18,732 nucleotides of DNA from Funneliformis mosseae (Eukaryota; Glomeromycota; Glomeromycetes; Glomerales; Glomeraceae), in the NCBI GenBank assembly GCA_910592005.1, contig CAJVPP010001645.1, forward strand, positions 1 to 18,732. Reading direction: 5' to 3'. Each line of letters begins with the position of its first letter. Position 1 is the first letter of the stretch. A program made the translations under genes and the position numbers. Positions 1-9,539 of this stretch are shown one piece after another. Under the pieces are notes generated by a model. The model saw nothing but the letters and a program-made list of their open reading frames with translations, did no database searches and was not told the DNA's origin.

Positions 1-1176
1 CCATTTTTCAAGCGAAAGTTTGATGATCATCTAAATTTTTTTTTTGTATCATCGACACTTATAAATTTACAGGTGATTATATATTATGTTATATTATATT
101 TCTGGAAAATTTAAGGGGTAGTTATATAATAATTTTAGATGATCTTGAACGGTCAGATACTTATGACTGCTATTGTAATATTTTAACAATCTCTTAATAA
201 TTTTTAATAGAAAACAAGATAACTAAATTAATACAAAAAAACATGTAATCTTAATATAGAATAAGAAAACTAAATAAAACTTTAGCTTCAAATAGATAAC
301 TAAATACTATAAAGTAATAAAAAGTGATAACTAAGTAATATTTACAAATAATTAAGTAGCAATCTATAGTTAACTAGGTAGCAATCCCTATTTAGATTAT
401 TATCTAATTATATAATCTAGTTTAAATAGTATATTACTATTTTTATTTCAAACTTCAAACAATATTAATTTCTATATTTATCTATTTAGTATTATTTTTA
501 CTTGAATTTATTTCATTATTGAAACCTTTTGTTTGCATTTATTATTTTTAAATGATGATTAAATAGTGTAAAATAATAAATAAATAAATATTATATATAT
601 AAATAAAAGTTTAATCAAAATATTTTAGATAAAGTTTACTAAAAGAAAAATCTTCAAAATTTTGTGACTTTGCTTGTATTATTATAATATTTACATCTGG
701 CTATATATTAATAATATTAAAAATTATAAGTATAAATCTCTATAAGATCAATTATTACTTCTTTAGGTAAAGCTGATCAGATATAAGCTCAATAGGAAAT
801 TTATTTGAAGTTTCTATTGTAATTGGTTTTGGAAGCATAGGAACAGGTTTCTATCTTGTTTTTATATTTGAATCACATTTTGATTCAATTTTTTTTATTT
901 AAAAATTTTTGATCCGTTTATTTGATCTGATCTTCAAATGATTTTTATTGGCTATTGGAGAATTAAACGGGACTAGTGATATAATCATTTCCCAACGCGT
1001 TGTTTAATTTTATCCAATAGGCTTAATCAGATCTTTTGTACAACTCGAAATCGGATAAATGAAAGTTGATATCACACATTTATTTTAATATACAGTACCA
1101 ATGGAAATTGCTACCTTACTATTATTATATTATCATAGGATGGAACTACAATACATAAGTTCAAATTTTCTCATTT
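1..1176. other. AT-rich intergenic region, no gene seen
   Basis: No reading frame of protein-like composition was found on either strand. The sequence is A/T-dominated and low in complexity. The one clear structure is a short inverted repeat around 952-1020, listed separately. The right end, next to the stop codon of the minus-strand kinase gene, should carry that gene's 3' untranslated region, but I cannot place a polyadenylation site with confidence. Confidence 0.6.
952..1020. repeat. short imperfect inverted repeat
   Basis: The arm at 952-968 (ctattggagaattaaac) is matched by the reverse complement of 1002-1020 (ctattggataaaattaaac), with a two-base bulge and a spacer of about 33 bp. It could be a worn miniature element or a chance AT-rich hairpin. 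No target-site duplication is evident. Confidence 0.45.
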
Positions 1177-2250
1177 TTAGATCAAAGTTTCTTTAATTAT
1201 TTCTCTCTCACGGTTCATCACAAGTTTCAAATGACTTCCATAAATTCCTTTATCTCCTTTAGAAAAGAAATTTTCCTTACTTAACCTTTCCAAATATAAT
1301 TCATAAGCCGGCATAAATTTATTCACAAAATCTTTAACTTGTTCATCACTCATTCCACTTTTTCCTCGTTGTTTCATAGAATGCTCTTGTTCTAAACGCC
1401 ATTGATAAACATAATTGATATTTTCCGCTTCAACATGAATAAAAATATCAAGGAACGGATACCAATTCTCTTCATATCGCTTTAAATGTTCGTTAATAAT
1501 TTTTATATGAGAAAATGAATGAGATTTTAATGTTTTTAAAGAAGACGATGCACGATCATATGCTTCTTGGAGTTCAGAAGAAGGTAAATGTTTAAATCCT
1601 AAAGACCATCCATCAAACAAAATGATATCAAAAGGTGGTGAAACTCTAATCCACTCTTCAATAGGTGCTCGATCTCCTCTTCCATTTCGTAAGGATTTAT
1701 CGTAAAACGGTATCAAGATGCTCACATTATTTGACTTTACATTATCTCTCTCCCTTAACCTTTCGTGTAATCGTTCGGAATATTTTTGTTGAACATCACG
1801 TAATTCTTGTAAGATCTGCCTTCCAAGCAAGACATCATGAGTTCCCGGTGCACCTCTAAACTCCAACAATTGATTCCCAGGGTTCTGGTTTGCCAATTGA
1901 CATTGATCTTCATACGTTAAATATAAGTCATCCATGGAAAAGTTTACCACTGATAAATTTTTCGCACTCTTCAAGTATTGTACAATTTGTTTTACAATCG
2001 TTGTTTTACCTATGATATCGGTTTATGAAAATTAATTGATGTGGTTGGTTAATCATGTTGAAAATTAATTTATAAAATTTTTTTTTTTACCACATCCTTG
2101 CGCTCCGCTAAGTCCAACTACTAATGGATCGTTGGTATTATTTGATTCCTTCCTTAATTTATTGTAATGATTGACTATGAATTTTGATAGAATGTCAATT
2201 TTTTGTGATGATTGCGGATGTTGATGATGTAAATTATGTAAATTATTCAT
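1177..2250 (-). CDS. TDA10: D-glycerate 3-kinase / TDA10-like P-loop kinase
   Basis: Probable ATP-dependent kinase of the plant GLYK / yeast TDA10 family, which phosphorylates D-glycerate to 3-phosphoglycerate in plants; the fungal substrate is inferred. Two exons, 2250..2091 and 2009..1177, are joined by an 81 bp intron (GTAAAA..ATAG). The junction rebuilds the P-loop GLSGAQGCGKTT (residues 46-57), which strongly supports the splice. Further family motifs are SMDDLYLT (78-85), RGAPGTHD (105-112), YDKS plus GRGDR (156-167) and IILFDGW (182-188). A C-terminal helical part carries QEHSMKQRGKSGMSDEQV. The predicted length is 330 aa, near the family norm. The start is uncertain: in-frame ATGs also lie at 2337 and 2289, but the residues between are Phe-rich low complexity, so I chose 2250. 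It diverges from the WOPR gene. Confidence 0.88.
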
Positions 2251-3125
2251 CTTGTAATTAAATCTAAAAAAAAAAAAATGCAGGGACATGATCGGAAATT
2301 TATTAAACCTTTGAATTAAAATAGTATCATTGTTCATGATTAATACCTTTGAAAAACCTTCATGGTAAATTTATGATTTTGTTTTTTAACAAAAATAAAA
2401 TTCATCGTTGGAAAAAATAAAAAAAAAAATTTCATTCGCAAAAAGGAAAGTTGTACGTACGATCGATCATTCGATCGTTACACTAAATGGGTAAATCCTG
2501 AATAAAAATTTTGAGAATGAGAGAAACATCACAGGGAACGAAGGATTCTCTTGTACTGACCGGAATTATGTAAAATAATGATTATTTTATTGAATCGAAT
2601 ACAAAAAAAAGTAAAGTTAAAAAAAGAAAAAAGGAAGAAATTTTGAAAATGATGATCAAATCCGATCTAAATACGCATTTGAACTTATTTCAAATCATCG
2701 GACCACGTCGGAATAAATCTGTGGCGCAGCGTACGTTTAATGATGTTGATTCAACAAATTGCTAGTAAGCGGTCTTTTAATTTTGTTAATATTTGGAGGA
2801 GTACATTCCTTTTATATACATAATAAGCTATTGTAGAAACTCGATATGTAAGCTGACATGCTATGACGCACTCAATACTACTTACATCCGCATTAGCTAT
2901 ATAAATTGCTGAATTTTAATTCATAGTGACTAGATGTTAGTAAATACATCTTATTAACCTTATTTGACTAATATAAATGCAATTGGACTCAGTGGCTCGT
3001 GTAAGGTTTACTTGTCGAGGAAACACGTATTTAAATTCGAATCGATTAATAAGTTTCTTCGAGTTTGAAAACTTTTTCTTTTAACTTTCTATTATAATCA
3101 AACTTTTTTTTCTTCTAAAAAGAAC
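2251..3125. promoter_or_regulatory. divergent intergenic region, kinase and WOPR gene
   Basis: About 875 bp separates the two divergent start codons and should contain both promoters. If the kinase starts at 2337 instead, its left edge is coding. It holds A/T homopolymers and, at 2453-2478, a self-complementary cluster: GTACGTAC, then 8 bp arms acgatcga/tcgatcgt around tcat. No gene was found inside. A tRNA-like stretch near 2975-3050 was examined and dismissed. Confidence 0.6.
2453..2478. promoter_or_regulatory. palindrome cluster in divergent promoter
   Basis: GTACGTAC (2453-2460) is a perfect palindrome. It overlaps a perfect inverted repeat with arms 2459-2466 and 2471-2478 and a 4 bp spacer. 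In this AT-rich background such GC-containing symmetry stands out and could be a dimeric factor site. Function is inferred only. Confidence 0.35.
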
Positions 3126-4641
3126 ATGGAAACCTTTTACGGTATGATCAAGGATAAATTTAGATATGATATTAAAAGTTAAACGGTATTTTATGTTTTT
3201 AAACTTACGCGTCAAAATAAAATAAAAAATCAACTCAGGAAAAGTCCCAAGCACGATGGATGCCTTGATTATCTTTGGTAAACAAAAAGAACCGATAAAA
3301 GTATCTTGCACTTTTTGAAAATAAAAAAATTAAATTTTCATTTATCATCGCATATCATAAAGAGGCGTGCCGTCAAGGAGTCTTGAACAGAACTACGCGT
3401 CGCATGGTAGAAGAAGAGAAAAAAGTTCTTTGTGCTGGGTCCATGTAAGTATAACGAATCCTTATCCCGAATTCTAATCCCTATTAAATACAACCATTTC
3501 AAACAGAAGATTACATCTTTAATTAATTTAATCTTTTTTTTTTTAAAAACAAAAAATGTTTAGATACGTGTACGATGAAAGGGAATCAGGAATCAAAAGA
3601 TGGACCGATGGAAAGTAAGTAAATATCATTCATTCATTTTCTCAGGCTCAGAAAGATAATAATTATTTATGAAGTGTCAATTTTGTGTGTTCACATGTAA
3701 TCTGCGTTGCAGATATTGGTCTCCTAGCAGAATCGTTGGCGATTTTCTTGTTTATCAAGAGCTCGAAAAAAGAATTCCTCATATAAAAAGTTACGACAAA
3801 CTTGATGATAACCTCAAACAACGAATCAAAGATGAAAATTTAAAATTTCATATTTCAAACAAGGGTACTTTTATTCACCGTAAGGATGGTTTGAGTAAAA
3901 AAACCATCACAGTAAAATTGAACGAGGCTTTCCAACATATGGTTATTTATGAAGAAAAAGAGGGTATTTGTTCGAAATTAATTCTTTCCGTTTTTCCCTT
4001 TATTTGATGCGTTAAACGTGATTAATTTATTTTCCGACTATCGACTTTTTTTAATAAAAGGCAATAATAATCATCTTTACCCGCCTCGTGCTTATGTCGA
4101 ACTGTTAAACATTGAACCAGGGGTAGATTTGACTCAAAATGAAGCGTTACGCAAGCAAAATTACGTCAGGCTTAACGAAGAATCCCCTGCTTCAAGGTTA
4201 AGAAAAGGAAAGGTTGTGGAACGTCAGAGACCCTCTTCAAATATCAACATTCCACCTAAAAGACCCGTCGCTCCGTTCCAACCTTTGCCGAGTATCGCGG
4301 AAGCTTTGTATTCTCCCGTGTCGACAATGCAAAGAACTAATGATTTTGAATTACCTGAATTGAATATAACAAGAATAATTAACCTATTGTCAGGTTCGCA
4401 AGAAAATGATTCGATGGTTAAATTGGAAAAGTCAGAGGATTCATCATGGTCGGTTCAATCAACGAATTGCATTGACAATGGCATCAATATTTGGCAGAAC
4501 GGCGAATATCCATTTCCATCCCGCGCCTTTCCATCCCATACCTACAGAACCATGAGAGATACCGTTATTCCTGATACGGTCAAACCCCTCGCCGATCAAG
4601 ATTCGGATTTCATGGATTTGGTGGATTACTCTCGTTTATAG
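3126..4641 (+). CDS. WOPR-domain (Gti1/Pac2) transcription factor
   Basis: Fungal-specific DNA-binding regulator of the family that includes Wor1, Gti1, Pac2, Ryp1 and Mit1, which control morphological switching, development or host interaction. Six exons are predicted: 3126..3141, 3239..3277, 3363..3444, 3564..3614, 3713..3963 and 4061..4641. All junctions are GT..AG and in frame, giving 339 aa. The first exon codes only METFY plus one base. The joined N-terminus follows the WOPRa pattern: TFYGKVPSTMDAL (3-15), FEACRQGVL (18-26), SIYVYDERESGIKRWTDG (45-62, the family signature) and WSPSRIVGDFLVYQELEKR (65-83). The second half-domain covers about residues 117-146 (IHRKDGLSKKTITV). The remaining 190 or so residues are polar, Pro/Ser-containing and probably disordered. 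The target genes cannot be told from sequence. An alternative first donor at the GTTAAA near 3172 would keep frame but disrupt the domain pattern. Confidence 0.9.
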
Positions 4642-5159
4642 AGATTAATTAAAAATCATGTTGTGAATGAATTTTACTTTATACAAAGGAGTATACGATG
4701 AAAAAGAATTCTTTTTTAGTCTCTTTTTTCATTCTTCTGTAGTTAACATATCTTGTATAATATTTCATGTATTTTTTAATCGATAGGTAATGTGATAATA
4801 ACTTAGTGACAAAAAAAATTCTTACGCAGAAAATATTATCACATTATCCTTTATTTCATTTTTATTGCATGCACGTCTTACCAATCTGCATCTAATAAAA
4901 AGTAAATTTGCCCAAGTACAAATTTTAGTTTGATCGCTAGGCCGATCACGAATCTGATATTTCGTGTTTTTTTTTTTTTTTTCTTTTTTTTAATATAATT
5001 ATAATAAACTTCACTCATTTGCGATCAAAGTAAAAAAAACTTTACGATCGCTGGTGTCCAAATAAATTCTTTGTTTTTTAATAATTTTTCCCAGTTAACG
5101 TCTTGATGCAAAACCCTTTACCATACGATAAGGAAGAAACTTTAGAAGAGGCTACTTCT
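4642..5159 (+). promoter_or_regulatory. WOPR 3' region and MED21 promoter region
   Basis: Spacer between two same-strand genes. It holds a 13 bp hairpin (4788-4846), a long T tract near 4970-4990, and AT-rich sequence. The last 54 bases (5106-5159) are open in frame with MED21 and could be an N-terminal extension beginning at the ATG at 5106. No separate gene was seen. Confidence 0.5.
4788..4846. repeat. 13 bp inverted repeat downstream of WOPR gene
   Basis: taatgtgataata at 4788-4800 is perfectly complementary to tattatcacatta at 4834-4846, with a 33 nt loop. It lies about 150 bp past the WOPR stop codon, so it may fold in the 3' end of that transcript, or it may be a small element remnant. 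Confidence 0.5.
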
Positions 5160-5891
5160 ATGAACATGGATAGGCTCACACAACTTCAAGATGCAATAGA
5201 TGAGGTTCAGTTATTCAAAAGATAATTAATTCCTCTTTTTTTTTTCAGTTTAATATTATAACCTATGATTTATTCTTTAGTTGGCTAGAATGTTTGCTAA
5301 TAGCGTAGAATATCTTAACCGAGGTAGCTTTAAAAGGCTCGAAAAGTTTTTCAAAACGCGTTGTTCTACCGATAATATATTAACCATTTGTATGTTATGA
5401 TAATTTTTATTATAGCGCAGGTACATGTCGACCAGGATCCAGGGAAATTTAGAGGTAGGAATGAAATTATTTAGATACATATATATGTATGAGAATAAAA
5501 TAAATAATTAATTTAATGTTATTTGTTCTATTTAGAAAGTCAACGTGAACTTGTTCAAGATATTGTCAAAAAATCAAAACAAATAGAATTATTGATAGAG
5601 AAATTACCAGGGATGCAAAATTCTGAACAAGAGCAAATAGATATGATTAAAGAATTAAATAAAGAAATGCACGAGGCCAATCTAGAATATCTAAAGGCTG
5701 TTGAAAATGCAGGTATGATACATATATATATATATTTATTAATTAAAACTATATTTTTAATATTCGTTGTTTAATCGATCTTAATTAAAATATTTAATTT
5801 AAACTTTAAAGAGTCTTTAAAAAAACAAATAATGGAAACTATAGGAATACTTTGTAGGGACCAAAGTACGGCGTATAATACAGAGGAATGA
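5160..5891 (+). CDS. MED21: Mediator complex subunit 21 (MED21/SRB7)
   Basis: Small coiled-coil subunit of the Mediator middle module, which forms a heterodimer with MED7 and links activators to RNA polymerase II in the nucleus. Five exons are predicted: 5160..5204, 5281..5323, 5416..5454, 5536..5712 and 5812..5891. All junctions are GT..AG and in frame, giving 127 aa. The N-terminal MDRLTQLQDAIDE is the hallmark of MED21, followed by ARMFANSVEYL. The C-terminal half is heptad-like helix (ESQRELVQDIVKKSKQIELL, IEKLPGM, NKEMHEANLEYLKAVENA, ESLKKQI). Length matches the family. The upstream in-frame ATG at 5106 would add 18 residues (MQNPLPYDKEETLEEATS). Most relatives start close to MDRL, so the shorter form is preferred. 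It is convergent with the transporter gene, 46 bp away. Confidence 0.9.
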
Positions 5892-5937
5892 ACGAGTTCC
5901 TCATTAATTGTTGATGTTCCTTGTCCTTTGACGTGTG

Positions 5938-7780
5938 TTAATCTTCTTTAACTAGCCAAATCAATATTATGCCTATAAATACAATGGCAAGTAACAACCA
6001 ACAAGATAATTCCATTGTAAACTGCTGATCGACATTTTCAGTAGCGTCCATCAAGACAACAAGTAAGATGCCACATATTTGTACTACAGAATTTAGAATT
6101 CCTGTACTTGTGATCTCATCTTCTCCTAGACGACTGGAAGTAATTACTGGCACATATTGGAATAGTGCCGGAGTTATTGCTATATGATGGCTTTATTAGA
6201 ATGTTTTTCAATCGTTGGATTTTTTTTTTTTTTTTTTTTTTTTTTAAGAAATTTATTTAATCTTATTGCTTACCAAATGAAGATATTCCAAAGAACATGC
6301 TATAATCGAGAAATGCTCATTATTAACGGTTTAGTTTGAAATAATTTTTTTAACATTTGAAATTAGTCATTATTTACCATGAAACTGTTAGTAAAGGCAT
6401 ACTTTTTATCTTCAAAGCTATAATGAAGGCAAATAGCGAAAGAAATGTGATCATATATAATGTACGACAAGATCGTTTGTATGCGAATGTGCGATCAAGA
6501 TAAATTCCAATTAGAACAGATCCAACCATTCCAGCTACCACATTAAGGAATCCCAAGAATCCAATTTGAGACTAATAAACAAATGGTTAAATATTTTTTT
6601 TTTTTACATTTTTTTTTTTTTTTTTAAAATTTAAATTCTTTTTTATTTTTCCTATTACCTCATCATACACTCTGAAGACAGGAACTACAATTTGTGCTAA
6701 TAAAGTGCTCACAGCAAATGATGCCCCAACGGTTAACCCATATGAAGTTGCAAGTAACATAAATACTTTATCTGTGCAGAAAGCATATATCGTCGAAAGT
6801 GTTGTCGTGGCTTTACGATTTGGTTTAATAAAGAAAATATCATTAGTCAAAATCGTGATCAAATATTAAATTTTGTCAAAATTTTTACCTTTGAGATAAA
6901 TTAGATTCGGATGTAAAAGATGTAACACAGATCAAATATATAAGTGAACAGGCACCAAATTGTATTAATAAATATTTGGGGATATCGTCCTTTGCTGTGG
7001 CTTGTTTAATAAACCATGGCGATAATAAAAACCTAAAGGAATGATAATAAAAATGGTATAGAATTTAAAAAAATTCATTATTAATAGAACCTTTTCACTT
7101 ACCTACCACCAAATTATAAATTATCCTTACCCAACAGCAATTCCAGCATTATTAGCTGTAACCCCAATTCCAGTTGCTAGATTCTGTTCCCCAAATTCAA
7201 ACCAAGTGTTTGCTAATTTTGGGGGAACTCCCAAAATAAAAACTCCGGCAATGGCTGAAATTGTCTGACCCAAAAATAATAACCAAAACCCGGATGGTCC
7301 AAAAGAACCCATGAATCTTAAGAAAGTTCCAAAAGCATTTAAAAATGCACCGACGAGAATTCCCTGTCGTAAGCCCCATTTGTCATATATATTGAGGACA
7401 GGGACTAATAATATAGGATATATTATCATAAATACTGTAGCTAATGCGTTTATAGTTGACGGCGTTTGCTGATAATGTTCCATGAAAATGTAAAGACATG
7501 GTCCAAAAGTGATCCAAAGTACCGCATTGGAAAACGAAAGAAGTGAAAATGATGTTAAAACGAACCATTTTCGATTAGATAGATTCTTATGTACAGTCGT
7601 TTTTCGTTGCGTATGCGGTGTTATTAATGCAACTTCTTGGTCTTCCGATGCACTCGATTTTTCAACCATTATGTTAAGTTCATCGGAATTATCTTCAACT
7701 TGTTCATAATCATGCTTGCGACTTTCTTTAGCTTGTAAAGATGGATTAATGACATCTGAAACTGAAGTTGAAGCTGTCAT
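5938..7780 (-). CDS. FLVCR-like (SLC49) MFS transporter
   Basis: Predicted twelve-helix major facilitator protein resembling FLVCR/SLC49 carriers; animal members move heme, choline or ethanolamine, and the substrate here is unknown. Exons: 7780..7131, 7032..6889, about 6812..6659, 6571..6378, 6299..6274 (only 26 nt) and 6179..5938, about 470 aa. A polar cytosolic N-terminus (about 70 aa) precedes RKWFVLTSFSLLSFSNAVLW. Family-like stretches are YDKWGLRQGILVGAFLNAFG, FLGQTISAIAGVFILGVPPK, TSYGLTVGASFAVSTLLAQ, VVAGMVGSVLIGIYLDRTF and STGILNSVVQICGILL. The protein ends shortly after the last helix (LIWLVKED). Oddity: from the good donor at 6888, no AG acceptor restores the frame of exon 3, so that junction is unresolved. 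It diverges from MOB4 and converges with MED21. Confidence 0.8.
6220..6245. repeat. 26 bp T homopolymer in transporter intron 5
   Basis: An uninterrupted run of T lies inside the intron 6273..6180, reading as poly-A on the transporter sense strand. It is listed because runs of this length are prone to length error in assembly and replication slippage, which bears on the frame problem elsewhere in this gene. Confidence 0.8.
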
Positions 7781-7918
7781 TTCGAGTTTTTTTTTTGTTC
7801 ATCCAACGTCCATACAATAGTTGTATTTATCATGATTTTCGCAGATCTGCAATGTGCATGTAACACGTGGAAATAAATATTCCTGTTTTAGTTTTTTTTT
7901 TAATTAGATCAACAAAAA
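7781..7918. promoter_or_regulatory. 138 bp bidirectional promoter, transporter / MOB4
   Basis: The transporter (minus) and MOB4 (plus) start codons lie 138 bp apart, so both genes must draw on the same stretch. Near its centre are two perfect palindromes: GCAGATCTGC (7841-7850) and the E-box CACGTG (7864-7869), 13 bp apart. CACGTG is a classic bHLH site (Pho4, Cbf1 and Myc/USF types). T-rich tracts lie just upstream of each start. Co-regulation is inferred. Confidence 0.6.
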
Positions 7919-9262
7919 ATGGCAGAAACAATTCTTTCTAACGAGCCAAATCATGATACTTCAGAAACCTCAAAACCTACATCAAAACCTCAAACTTCTA
8001 CTGAAAGTAAACGATCTTTGCGTAGAAATCGTCCCGGAACTAAACATGAAGTAAGCAAATAATATTATGAATAAAATTTTCCTTTTATAATAAATAGTAA
8101 ACATTTATATACTTTGTTTTTTGTAGGATGCTTACCAATTTCCTTATATTTCACTAGAACAAATTGATTCTGCTTTTGCGTTACAAGAATATCTACAGTC
8201 ATTGATAAGAGCTGACAAAGATAACCTGGATGCTCTAGTAGAATTACCTCCGGGACAAGATCAAGAGACTTGGCAATATGAGCATTTGAGGTAATTACTA
8301 GTATAGTGAAAGTCACATTTAGTCATTGATGAAACCAAAACTACCGAATCTCATTATTCTCATGGATTTATTAGCTATGAAATTGTATAAATCTAGTTTT
8401 TTTTAGTGTTTATACTCGATCAAATTATATTAATTTTGATCAATTAGGAAATTTAAATAGAACAACCAAAAGAAATCAAAACCTACTTCCTATAATTATG
8501 ACTTTTTTATTTTAATTAATAATCATTTCAGAACATTTCATTTGATTTAGGCAATTATGTCTCGAACTTAATTATCTGGTAGTTCAACTGGAAGCTGAAT
8601 GCACTCGTCAGTCTTGCCCCGAGATGAAAGCTGATGAATGGCAATACCTTTGCGCTGCACACCAAGCTCCAACGAATGTGAGTTATTATATGTATATATT
8701 AGCTATTATTTTTGATTCTAACATTTTTAATTAACGTCTAGTGTTGTGCGATTGATTATATTGTACATACGTTAGATGGAGCAACGACTTTATTAAACAG
8801 TCACAAATATTTTCCGAGCAGGTAGATTCTTTTCAAAAATTAAATTAATTTATACATAATAGTTTTTAATTGATTTTTGATTTGTTATTGTAGGATATCC
8901 ATTCCTGAGACATCACTGAAACATTACCAGTCTATCGCAAGACGACTTTACCGAATATTCGCACATGCATGGTTTCATCATCGAGAAATATTCGAAGCTT
9001 TCGAGGTAAGCAAAAATTTATACCTTTATTTTTTTTTAAAGATTCTATTATAATATATATATTATTTATGTATATTTGTTTTTGCCAGAATGAGAATATG
9101 TTATATGCGCGTTTCTTGAAGCTTTCCGATCGTTATGAATTAATCGCAAAAAACCTTTTGATTATCCCATATAACAATAACTTTGATGACAGCAGTAACA
9201 ATGACAATCATATTAACCACAATAATAATTGTGACGATGTCTTGACACCATCCATGGAATAA
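7919..9262 (+). CDS. MOB4: MOB4/phocein-type MOB domain protein
   Basis: Adaptor of the MOB family closest to MOB4/phocein, a subunit of the STRIPAK phosphatase-kinase complex that acts in cell polarity, septation and Hippo-type signalling. Six exons: 7919..8050, 8127..8290, 8551..8677, 8742..8821, 8894..9005 and 9089..9262. All are GT..AG and in frame, giving 262 aa. The second intron (260 bp) is the longest in the window. The phocein hallmark LRRNRPGTK sits at 34-42, then GQDQETWQYEHLRQLCLELN. Predicted zinc ligands are Cys116 and Cys121 (ECTRQSC) and His192 and His197 (HAWFHH). Other conserved stretches are AIDYIVHTLDGATTLLNSHK and YFPSR. Unlike animal MOB4, which stops near LIVP, it has an Asn/Asp-rich tail of roughly 29 residues. 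An AATAAA overlaps the stop codon. Confidence 0.93.
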
Positions 9263-9539
9263 AATTTTATAAATATTATGTGTTCTAATTTGTTATTCTC
9301 AAAAGTTTATTAGTCGTCGTATGTCGTATATTCCAATTATTTTGAATGTAATTTAAAGATAATATAATAAATCTAAATAGTTTGCTTGATGGTCATTTAA
9401 TCAATATAGTTATAAATCACATGATCAACTAGATTACATGTGATTAATTTTACGTAAGTTCATGTCATTAATTAACTTGCCCTTATTTGTAACCGAAAAT
9501 TAAAAAAAAAATCCCTCTTTTAACTTTCAATTTTTTACC
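9263..9539 (+). promoter_or_regulatory. MOB4 3' end and ARPC3 promoter region
   Basis: A 277 bp spacer between two same-strand genes. It contains a perfect inverted repeat, aatcacatg (9415-9423) and catgtgatt (9437-9445), spacer 13 bp, about 95 bp before the ARPC3 start codon. This could be a bipartite factor site. An A tract lies around 9501-9510. No coding sequence was seen. Confidence 0.45.

Noticed and set aside
750..870. Stretch reading IGFGSIGTGFYLVF on the plus strand, resembling a kinase glycine loop
   Set aside because: Too short, no catalytic or activation-loop motifs follow, and stops surround it. Chance similarity cannot be excluded.
1665..1859. 64-codon plus-strand open frame
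   Set aside because: Lies opposite the conserved kinase coding sequence and is its shadow.
2975..3050. tRNA-like boxes (CAGTGGCTCG and ATTCGAATC)
   Set aside because: The spacing is roughly right but no acceptor, anticodon or T stem can be formed.
3081..3311. 76-codon minus-strand open frame
   Set aside because: Overlaps the first two WOPR exons in antisense; the plus strand there matches the WOPR pattern.
7509..7709. 66-codon plus-strand open frame
   Set aside because: Antisense shadow of transporter exon 1, with no protein motif.
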